DNA of 11,904 nt from Ruminococcus sp. CAG:563 (lineage in GTDB: Bacteria; Bacillota; Clostridia; Oscillospirales; Acutalibacteraceae), in assembly GCA_000434915.1 (NCBI GenBank), contig FR882057.1, positions 33,908-45,811 of the forward strand. Reading direction: 5' to 3'. Every line of letters starts with the position of its first letter. Within the stretch, counting starts at the first letter, position 1. This document shows positions 7,303 through 11,904 of the stretch, piece after piece. The notes under the pieces are model-generated. The model made no database searches and was not told where the DNA came from. It was given only the letters and a program-made list of their open reading frames with translations. The position numbers and the translations under genes are program-made.

Positions 7303-8292
7303 ATGAACAGAAGCTGGAAAAGTTTTATTGTAATCGTTTCGGTTATGCTTTGCGTTGCTATCGGATGCACAGCTTGGAACGTAGCACTTGATAAAATAAC
7401 AGGAAACATTGAGCCTGATGTAAATCAATCGAATGACATAAACAATTCTGCTAACGGCGTTATAAATAATGGCTCGACAGGCACAATTCAGAACGGAACG
7501 GGCACGGCTACTAACGCTAACGGACAGACTGTTACAACTGCTAACGGAACAGGTACGGCTATAAATAACGGTTCAGGTACAAACACCGGCGGCTCAAATT
7601 CAGGTGCTCAAGCTCAGCCGGCGGCAGCGAGCGTACTCGGCTACAATAAGAATCAAATCGTCGCTTATTATAACACTTGTCTCCAAAGCTCATATGCTCA
7701 GGCGAAAATGACTGATGTTAAAACGGAGAAGGTTACAATCGGCGTTGACTCCGTTACAATTAACGGAAAAGAAAACGGTACGGTAACAAGCATAGCAAAC
7801 AGCATTGCAAGCAGCAATCAGAAGCAGAGCGAAGATAGCAAGAGCTTTTCAAGGGGCAGAGCCTCTGACGGTACAGCGGCAAGCACCTTTGTTCTTCCGA
7901 CAAATCTTTCTTCCGCCGGCGTTAAAAGTGCAAGCATTTCAAAGAGCGGAAGCGGTTACAAGGTAGTCATAACTCTTGTTGCCGAAAGCTGCGGACACAA
8001 CACAAAGCCGCCGTATAATGCTTCCTGCGCATGGCCGCTTGATATCAATGAGGTTGCAGGTGCATTGAACGGATTTGCCGAAATCACAAAAGCTCAGTTC
8101 GTTTATCCGGGCACAATGCTCACTGCCAATATCGATGCGGCGGGACGTGTCAGCTACGTTCGAGTTGATATGCCTCTTACCGTTAAAGACGGTACAGGTG
8201 TTGTTACAAAGAACATCCCCGGTGTTAAGGGTATGGTAATCACTGCATCGGCTCACGGTAAATGGGTATGTACCCACACAATGACTTTCTAA
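7303..8292 (+). CDS. Secreted lipoprotein-like protein with Asn/Thr/Gly linker, unknown function
   Basis: A 329-residue protein. The N-terminus has a basic tip and a hydrophobic core, followed by AIGC (Cys22), a permissive lipobox; a signal anchor is the alternative. Residues about 45-115 are low-complexity Asn/Thr/Gly/Ser with repeated NGTGTA units, typical of a flexible surface linker. The C-terminal domain (about 120-329) starts with a helix (IVAYYNTCLQSSYAQAK) and continues with beta strands including SGSGYKVVITLVAESCG, a second Cys in NASCAWPLD, and a DAAGRVSYVRVDM hairpin. It resembles the preceding lipoprotein in layout. No enzymatic motif is seen. The start is ATG 7303, with GGGAG ten bases upstream; an in-frame ATG at 7285 overlaps that site. 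A TATAAT at 7275-7280 could be a -10 but has no matching -35. A strong terminator follows the stop. Confidence 0.75.
   Translation: MNRSWKSFIVIVSVMLCVAIGCTAWNVALDKITGNIEPDVNQSNDINNSANGVINNGSTGTIQNGTGTATNANGQTVTTANGTGTAINNGSGTNTGGSNSGAQAQPAAASVLGYNKNQIVAYYNTCLQSSYAQAKMTDVKTEKVTIGVDSVTINGKENGTVTSIANSIASSNQKQSEDSKSFSRGRASDGTAASTFVLPTNLSSAGVKSASISKSGSGYKVVITLVAESCGHNTKPPYNASCAWPLDINEVAGALNGFAEITKAQFVYPGTMLTANIDAAGRVSYVRVDMPLTVKDGTGVVTKNIPGVKGMVITASAHGKWVCTHTMTF
7492..7561 (+). repeat. Imperfect coding direct repeat in the lipoprotein linker
   Basis: A 19-base unit at 7492-7510 (AACGGAACGGGCACGGCTA) recurs at 7543-7561 with two differences, 51 bases apart and in frame. It encodes the NGTGTA motif of the Asn/Thr/Gly linker. 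In-frame spacing would allow the linker to lengthen or shorten by slippage without loss of the reading frame. Confidence 0.6.
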
Positions 8293-8305
8293 ACGGAAAA
8301 CAATT

Positions 8306-8336
8306 AACCCGACAGTGCTTTTGCTGTCGGGTTTTT
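8306..8336 (+). terminator. Intrinsic terminator after the lipoprotein genes
   Basis: AACCCGACAG (8306-8315) pairs perfectly with CTGTCGGGTT (8324-8333) around an eight-base loop, and a T-tract covers 8332-8336. It lies 14 bases after the stop of the second lipoprotein gene and faces, tail to tail, the minus-strand terminator at 8355-8383. Confidence 0.9.
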
Positions 8337-8354
8337 AAAATGTATGAATTAAAC

Positions 8355-8383
8355 AAAAAAAGAGCAGGTCTATTGACCTGCTC
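8355..8383 (-). terminator. Second copy of the tRNA terminator
   Basis: On the minus strand GAGCAGGTC pairs perfectly with GACCTGCTC (8375-8383 with 8362-8370) across a four-base loop, followed by seven Ts (8361-8355). It is a duplicate of the terminator at 8604-8632, where one base differs and creates a wobble pair. Confidence 0.8.
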
Positions 8384-8388
8384 CTTTG

Positions 8389-8427
8389 TGGTTGCGGAGG
8401 CTGGACTTGAACCAACGACCTTCGGGT
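8389..8427 (-). pseudogene. tRNA-fMet 3'-half remnant
   Basis: Thirty-nine bases identical to the 3' part of the initiator tRNA at 8638-8713: the 3' strand of the anticodon stem, variable loop, complete T arm, 3' acceptor strand and CCA. The 5' half is missing. The sequence preceding it on the minus strand (AGGCAAAGCCTTGCGAGACTT) cannot complete a cloverleaf. It is followed by its own terminator copy. It is therefore a non-functional fragment, most simply a by-product of duplication or insertion at the tRNA gene. Confidence 0.85.
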
Positions 8428-8603
8428 AAGTCTCGCAAGGCTTTGCCTTGCTTGCCCCTCGAAAACACAGTCGCCCTGCTCGCTTGGAGCATTTCGCAGT
8501 TCTCCTTGTTTTCTCACCTCAGCGTCACGCCTGTATCCGCCACCGGCGGCGGCGTACCGCTTCGCCCCAACGAGCGTAGCTCGTCGTGTCATAACCCTTG
8601 AAG
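8428..8603. mobile_element. 176-bp hairpin-rich insert between tRNA-derived direct repeats
   Basis: This segment separates the two 73-bp repeats and is visibly richer in G+C than the flanks. It contains perfect inverted repeats with three-base loops: GCAAGGC/GCCTTGC (8435-8451), CCGCC/GGCGG (8537-8549) and ACGAGC/GCTCGT (8570-8584). A shorter GCTC/GAGC pair lies at 8478-8490. No credible protein is encoded: the long minus-strand frame through here is mostly translated tRNA and terminator sequence. Location at the anticodon loop of a tRNA with target duplication fits a small non-autonomous element or the scar of a larger integrated element. A structured RNA or a local repeat family is an alternative. 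No integrase is present in the window. Confidence 0.45.
8576..8597 (+). repeat. Inverted copy of the tRNA-fMet D-arm/anticodon-arm segment
   Basis: GTAGCTCGTCGTGTCATAACCC on the plus strand matches the sense sequence of the tRNA from the D loop through the anticodon stem (minus strand 8695-8673) at 20 of 23 positions. The only difference is TG in place of GGC; CAT in the anticodon position is retained. Orientation is opposite to the real tRNA, so the two form an inverted repeat about 75 bases apart. Confidence 0.7.
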
Positions 8604-8713
<110 letters not shown>

Positions 8714-8749
8714 GTATTCTATTTGCGCCCTCTCTCAAAGTGCTTTACT

Positions 8750-8778
8750 ATTATATTACTATTATTATGCTTTGTCAA
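8750..8778 (-). promoter_or_regulatory. Consensus SigA promoter of the initiator tRNA gene
   Basis: On the minus strand, TTGACA (8778-8773), a 17-base spacer and TATAAT (8755-8750) form a perfect consensus. Transcription would start near 8743, about 30 bases before the tRNA. Full consensus fits a highly expressed stable RNA. Confidence 0.9.
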
Positions 8779-8844
8779 GGGCTTTTAACTATTTTTTTCA
8801 TTTAGAGCGAAAATATACACAAAAAATCTTTATAGTTTGAAATA

Positions 8845-8873
8845 TTGACTTTTAGTCTATACTTTTATATAAT
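8845..8873 (+). promoter_or_regulatory. SigA promoter of hydE-tcdA with overlapping AT palindrome
   Basis: TTGACT (8845-8850), 17 bases, TATAAT (8868-8873): eleven of twelve consensus positions. The -10 lies within an imperfect palindrome at 8861-8882 (ACTTT-ATATA arms, one bulged T), and AGTCTAT occurs at 8854-8860 and 8880-8886. These are possible operator sequences, but no regulator family is recognised. The promoter is back to back with the tRNA promoter. Confidence 0.8.
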
Positions 8874-8925
8874 ATATAAAGTCTATCATTTTAATAGGTT
8901 TATATTTAGAAAAGGCGGTGACGGT

Positions 8926-9966
8926 ATGAATAATTTGGTTGACAAGCTCTTTGAGACAGGCGATTTATCAGATGATGAGCTGAAAATCTTAATCGAAAGC
9001 GACGAATTCAACGAGCCGCTTGCCGAAGCTGCAGATATTCGCCGCAGGGAGAATTACGGCGATAAGGTTTATATTCGTGGCCTCATAGAATTCACCAACT
9101 ATTGCCGAAACAACTGTTACTATTGCGGAATCAGGCGTGACAATAAAAAGGCGGAGCGTTATCGTTTGACAAAGGATGAAATCCTCCTCTGCTGCGATGA
9201 GGGCTATAAACTCGGATTTCGCACTTTTGTTATGCAGGGTGGAGAAGACCCGTATTACACGGATGAAATGATTTGCGATATTGTTTCAAAGATTAAATCC
9301 CGCTATCCCGACTGTGCCGTTACTCTTTCAATCGGTGAAAAGCCAAGGGAGAGCTATCAGGCGTTTTTTGATGCGGGAGCGGACAGATATTTGCTCCGCC
9401 ATGAAACGGCAGACCCGGAGCATTACGGCAAGCTTCATCCCGAAGCAATGAGTCTTGAAAATCGCAAGGAATGTCTTTTTGATTTGAAAGAAATCGGCTA
9501 TCAGGTCGGTTCGGGTTTTATGGTCGGCTCGCCGTATCAAACAACGGAAAATCTTATTTCCGATTTGTGCTTCTTGCAGAAGCTTCAACCCGACATGATC
9601 GGCATCGGACCGTATATTACCCATGCGGACACTCCTTTTGCCGAGTTTAAAAGCGGCGACGTTATGCTCACACTTAGACTGGTTTCAATTCTCAGACTGA
9701 TGTTTCCGTATGCGCTCATTCCTTCAACGACTGCACTCGGAACTATTCATCCGCAGGGACGTGAGCTTGGATTAAAAGCCGGTGCAAATGTTGTTATGCC
9801 GAATTTGTCACCCGTTTCGGTGCGCAAATTGTATTCGCTGTATGAAAATAAAATTTGCACAGGTGAGGAGGCGGCTCAGTGCCGAGGCTGTCTCGAGAGA
9901 CGTGTTGAATCGGCAGGGTATAAAATTGTTACAGACATCGGAAATGTCAGAAAAATCGAGGAATAA
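8926..9966 (+). CDS. hydE: [FeFe] hydrogenase H-cluster radical SAM maturase HydE
   Basis: A 346-residue radical SAM enzyme. The cluster motif C-x3-C-x2-C is CRNNCYYC at residues 60-67, preceded by GLIEFTNYC, the typical HydE context. Further family blocks are MQGGEDPYY, VTLSIGEK, RYLLRHETADP, GSGFMVGSPYQT, IGIGPYITHADTPF and ANVVMPNLSPVSVR. A second C-x7-C-x2-C (CTGEEAAQCRGC) near the C-terminus matches the accessory cluster site known from Thermotoga HydE. HydE works with HydF and HydG to build the dithiolate-bridged diiron subcluster of [FeFe] hydrogenase, so the host probably makes hydrogen. HydF, HydG and the hydrogenase are not in the window. ATG 8926 is chosen because AAGGCGGTG lies just upstream; an earlier in-frame start at 8845 lies in the promoter and encodes an atypical hydrophobic leader. 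Confidence 0.93.
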   Translation: MNNLVDKLFETGDLSDDELKILIESDEFNEPLAEAADIRRRENYGDKVYIRGLIEFTNYCRNNCYYCGIRRDNKKAERYRLTKDEILLCCDEGYKLGFRTFVMQGGEDPYYTDEMICDIVSKIKSRYPDCAVTLSIGEKPRESYQAFFDAGADRYLLRHETADPEHYGKLHPEAMSLENRKECLFDLKEIGYQVGSGFMVGSPYQTTENLISDLCFLQKLQPDMIGIGPYITHADTPFAEFKSGDVMLTLRLVSILRLMFPYALIPSTTALGTIHPQGRELGLKAGANVVMPNLSPVSVRKLYSLYENKICTGEEAAQCRGCLERRVESAGYKIVTDIGNVRKIEE

Positions 9967-9968
9967 TT

Positions 9969-10745
9969 ATGCTTAATCAATTTTCAAGGACAGAGCTTAT
10001 ATACGGACATGAGGCTATGGAAAAACTTAAAAATTCCCGTGTTGCGATTTTCGGAATCGGCGGAGTCGGAAGCTTTACGGCCGAAGCACTTGCACGTTCC
10101 GGAGTCGGCACACTTGACCTTATTGACGACGACAAGGTCTGCCTGACGAACATAAACCGCCAGCTTCTTGCGACACACAAAACCGTTGGCAAGTACAAGG
10201 TTGACGTCGCCGAAGAAAGAATTGCCGAGATCAACCCCGATGCGACCGTAAACAAGCACAGGATTTTTTATACGCCCGAGACTGCCGACCAATTCGATTT
10301 TTCACAGTATGACTATATAGTTGACGCCATTGACACGGTCACGGGTAAGCTTGCGTTGGTTGAAAACGCAAATAAGACCAAAACGCCGATAATTTCCTCA
10401 ATGGGCGCAGGCAACAAGGTTGACCCGACGGCATTTGAAGTGACGGATATTTTCAAAACCTCGGTCTGCCCGTTAGCTAAGGTAATGCGAACCGAGCTGA
10501 AAAAAAGAAAAATAAAAAAGCTCAAGGTGGTTTATTCAAAAGAGCTGCCGATTGCCCCGATTGATGATACGGCAATAAGCTGTCGTCAGCATTGTATATG
10601 CCCTCCGGGAACGGCGAGAAAATGTACGCAGCGCAGACAGGTGCCGGGAAGCACGGCGTTTGTTCCGTCGGTTGTGGGATTGATAATCGCAGGCGAGGTT
10701 ATAAAGGATATTACCGGCTTTAAGGGACGGGGAATAGGAGCATGA
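9969..10745 (+). CDS. tcdA: tRNA threonylcarbamoyladenosine dehydratase TcdA (YgdL/CsdL family)
   Basis: A 258-residue E1-like ATP-dependent enzyme that cyclises N6-threonylcarbamoyladenosine at position 37 of tRNAs reading ANN codons. The N-terminal FSRTELIYGHEAMEKLKNS leads into the nucleotide-binding loop GIGGVGS (29-35). DLIDDDKVCLTNINRQ follows, with the acidic and Asn/Arg residues of the adenylation site, then DYIVDAIDTVTGKLAL, SSMGAGNKVDP and DIFKTSVCPLAKVMR. RRQVPGSTAFVPSVVGL and AGEVIKDI near the C-terminus are diagnostic for the family. A cysteine group, C-x3-C-x-C-x6-C within CRQHCICPPGTARKC, precedes this block and might bind metal. The gene begins two bases after the hydE stop, with GAGGAA overlapping that stop, so the two form an operon; no functional link between them is known. 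A terminator follows nine bases after the stop. Confidence 0.93.
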   Translation: MLNQFSRTELIYGHEAMEKLKNSRVAIFGIGGVGSFTAEALARSGVGTLDLIDDDKVCLTNINRQLLATHKTVGKYKVDVAEERIAEINPDATVNKHRIFYTPETADQFDFSQYDYIVDAIDTVTGKLALVENANKTKTPIISSMGAGNKVDPTAFEVTDIFKTSVCPLAKVMRTELKKRKIKKLKVVYSKELPIAPIDDTAISCRQHCICPPGTARKCTQRRQVPGSTAFVPSVVGLIIAGEVIKDITGFKGRGIGA

Positions 10746-10753
10746 ACAAAAAC

Positions 10754-10782
10754 GGGCTGTTGCATTTTGCACAGTCCTTTTT
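10754..10782 (+). terminator. Intrinsic terminator of the hydE-tcdA operon
   Basis: GGGCTGTTGCA (10754-10764) pairs with TGCACAGTCC (10768-10777) with one bulged T and one wobble around a three-base loop. Five Ts follow (10778-10782). Confidence 0.85.
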
Positions 10783-10838
10783 CGTTATAGTCCACAAATT
10801 AAAGAGCTTATTTTTTATAATGAAATTTATAATATGCG

Positions 10839-10867
10839 TTGCGTTTTATTTCCTGTTTTGATAGAAT
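10839..10867 (+). promoter_or_regulatory. Probable SigA promoter of the small hypothetical gene
   Basis: TTGCGT (10839-10844), a 17-base spacer and TAGAAT (10862-10867). The -10 is good and the -35 is weak. It lies between the upstream terminator and the ATG at 10901, leaving a leader of roughly 27 bases. Confidence 0.45.
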
Positions 10868-10900
10868 AGAATTAAACTATTATGTATGGGAGTGAAAACT

Positions 10901-11326
10901 ATGGCAGAATTCAGAACAGAACGTAAAGGCGATATCATCAAATGCGAATACACCGTAAGCGGCGGAATCGAGGGCGGAGCATATTCACTCAGAGCGTCAA
11001 AGACAGGTGACGAGACAGCCGAGCTTGCAGTGTCAAATGTCGTTAATCAGACAACATTTGAACGTGAAAAATATTACGATATCGGCATTGAAATTTTTGA
11101 CGAGCTTGCGAAAATTGTTGACCGATACAGAATGCTGCGCTGGTCTGCCAGAACGGAAAATCCCGTGCTTGTCAATGACGAGGAGATTACGATCGTGAGA
11201 ATTGCCGTTTCCGAGGACGGCGAAGCAAAAGCATACAAAATTTCAAGCAAGCAGCTTCTGCCGTTCAACGCAATTAAAGCGTTCAAGGAAATCCGCAAAT
11301 GCATGGAAAGATATATTGAAAAATAA
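10901..11326 (+). CDS. Small soluble protein of unknown function
   Basis: A 141-residue hydrophilic protein, no signal peptide or membrane segment, not recognised as a named family. Residues 1-45 are beta-rich with Gly (CEYTVSGGIEGGAYSLRAS). A long amphipathic helix follows (YYDIGIEIFDELAKIVDRYRML), then a beta hairpin (EITIVRIAVSEDGEAKAYKI), and finally a basic helix (IKAFKEIRKCMERYIEK). The alternation looks like a single compact alpha/beta domain. Start ATG 10901 has GGGAG eight bases upstream; an ATG at 10886 overlaps that site. It stands alone between the hydE-tcdA terminator and a decayed region, with its own likely promoter. Codon use matches its neighbours, which argues for a real chromosomal gene. 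Confidence 0.7.
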   Translation: MAEFRTERKGDIIKCEYTVSGGIEGGAYSLRASKTGDETAELAVSNVVNQTTFEREKYYDIGIEIFDELAKIVDRYRMLRWSARTENPVLVNDEEITIVRIAVSEDGEAKAYKISSKQLLPFNAIKAFKEIRKCMERYIEK

Positions 11327-11339
11327 AGTCACCGACAGG

Positions 11340-11480
11340 ATTAATTTGATTCCACAAACTTCTAACCTTACCACATTTGATGAAGTGCTTGTAAAACTCC
11401 GGCTTAAGCAAATCACAATACGGGACAACCGCTGCACGGTTGAATTGAAATCCGGCCTCAAGGTCGATGTAGAAAAATAG
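11340..11480 (+). pseudogene. Probable large serine recombinase C-terminal remnant
   Basis: A reading frame ending at TAG 11478-11480 encodes TTFDEVLVKLRLKQITI, then a polar hairpin and CTVELKSGLKVDVE. The pattern F-D-E-x-L, an Ile/Val-rich strand, then VELKSG-x-K-V, resembles the extreme C-terminus of large serine recombinases from clostridial conjugative transposons. The catalytic resolvase domain and zinc-ribbon region are absent; upstream the frame overlaps a real gene in another phase. A TTG at 11346 with AGGA before it could start a 44-residue peptide, but expression is doubtful. The similarity is recalled from family patterns and is short, so the call is tentative. Confidence 0.4.
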
Positions 11481-11494
11481 GCATAGACGTACGA

Positions 11495-11525
11495 AACCCT
11501 CCCGGCCATGATGGTTGAGAGGGTT
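11495..11525. terminator. Long terminator-like hairpin without T-tract
   Basis: AACCCTC (11495-11501) pairs with GAGGGTT (11519-11525). After one mismatch, CGGCCAT (11503-11509) pairs with ATGGTTG (11511-11517), including two wobbles. No T-run follows on either strand, so termination would be weak. It lies 14 bases after the recombinase remnant and could serve either direction, because a minus-strand gene ends to its right. Confidence 0.45.
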
Positions 11526-11574
11526 ACTTTGTGTTGATTTGGAACAATCATTAAAGGTATTCAATTTTACGGAT

Positions 11575-11803
11575 TTATGAGCCGGGCTCTTCCGGTCTAA
11601 CCTCTATAACAACATGTTCTTTGGTTGATATGTTCCTGACCAATAACGCAACAGTCTCTACATGCCTTGGGACAATGGCGTGAATAAAAATGCTGTTATC
11701 TACGCTGCCCGCACAACCCTCGGCGTCAGGAATATGCCGTCGAGCGGTTAAGTCAGGGCTCTCGGATCGACTTCATTGCCTCGGCAAAGCGGATTTTGTT
11801 CAT
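11575..11803 (-). pseudogene. Frameshifted small gene of unknown function
   Basis: On the minus strand ATG 11803 opens MNKIRFAEAMKSIREP and stops at TGA (11755-11753). Deleting one base of the C run complementary to 11756-11758 joins this to another frame that continues for about 60 residues to TAA at 11577-11575. That part includes ARRHIPDAEGCAG, IHAIVPRHVETVALLVRN and HVVIEVRPEEPGS. The corrected product is about 75 residues with a sensible strand/helix composition, which suggests a real gene broken by a one-base insertion, or a sequencing error. HVETVALL recalls the C-terminal block of RlmD/TrmA-type RNA methyltransferases, but the rest does not fit, so no family is assigned. No good ribosome site is seen. 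Confidence 0.35.
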
Positions 11804-11831
11804 TGCTTTTCTGTAACAAAAAATTGATTCT

Positions 11832-11903
11832 TCATTTCTTCCTGTCATTTCGGATCATCGCATACCACACCTCGTCACAGATTCCGAGGTTGTTCTTTCC
11901 GGC
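11832..11903 (-). CDS. C-terminal end of an unidentified protein entering from the right edge (partial)
   Basis: A minus-strand frame runs from the right edge to TGA 11834-11832 and encodes 23 residues including NNLGICDEVWYAMIRNDRKK. The charged basic end and balanced composition look like a protein C-terminus. It is followed 28 bases later by the start of the frameshifted gene at 11803, which may be a two-gene unit. Too short to assign. Confidence 0.3.
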   Translation of the reverse strand, partial: AGKNNLGICDEVWYAMIRNDRKK

Positions 11904-11904
11904 A

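Larger units (their letters stand above)
8355..8427 (-). repeat. Direct repeat copy A: tRNA 3' part plus terminator (73 bp)
   Basis: This block is repeated at 8604-8676, exactly 249 bases to the right, with one mismatch in 73 positions (G versus A in the terminator stem). It covers the terminator, the spacer and the tRNA segment from CCA back to anticodon-loop position 38. Identity stops abruptly at 8427/8676. Confidence 0.9.

Noticed and set aside
11686..11751. Plus-strand frame VNKNAVIYAARTT, resembling the NAVIYARYSS start of serine recombinases
   Set aside because: The similarity is only about eight residues, lacks the catalytic Ser motif and stops after some twenty codons; the minus-strand reading of the same bases is longer and more protein-like.

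Overview
The window looks like the chromosome of an anaerobic, spore-forming member of the Clostridia, probably a gut Ruminococcaceae/Oscillospiraceae-type organism. This is inferred from an orphan spoVAF-type germination gene, a SpoIID-like protein with peptidoglycan-binding repeats, a [FeFe]-hydrogenase maturase (hydE), Gram-positive lipoproteins, strong GGAGG-type ribosome binding sites and moderate G+C with AT-rich intergenic DNA. No species can be named from the sequence alone.

Layout, left to right. (1) 1-2902 is the 3' end of an exopolysaccharide/capsule operon: the tail of a probable glycosyltransferase, a Wzy/O-antigen-ligase-type membrane polymerase, and a fused Wzz + BY-kinase chain-length regulator with a tyrosine-rich tail. 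The operon ends at a hairpin (2919-2956) whose 3' arm is also the Shine-Dalgarno of the next gene. (2) 2960-6390 holds three probable spore genes: a beta-sandwich protein, a SpoIID-like/3x peptidoglycan-binding protein translationally coupled to it, and SpoVAF, whose ribosome binding site and start codon sit in the loop of a long imperfect stem. (3) 6432-8292 holds two secreted lipoprotein-type proteins of unknown function with similar layout, ending at a strong terminator.

(4) 8355-8778 holds, on the minus strand, an initiator tRNA-fMet with a consensus promoter and its own terminator. Downstream of it, the 3' part of the tRNA (from anticodon-loop position 38 to CCA) plus the terminator is repeated as a 73-bp direct repeat. 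The 176 bp between the copies are hairpin-rich and include an inverted copy of the tRNA's D-arm/anticodon-arm segment. This is the most unusual structure in the window and resembles the footprint of site-specific insertion into a tRNA gene. (5) 8845-10782 is a hydE-tcdA operon with a near-consensus promoter and a terminator. (6) 10901-11326 is a small gene of unknown function.

(7) 11327-11904 looks decayed: a probable large serine recombinase C-terminus, a long hairpin, a small minus-strand gene that reads through only after removal of one base, and the end of another minus-strand reading frame entering from the right. This suggests an old mobile-element boundary.
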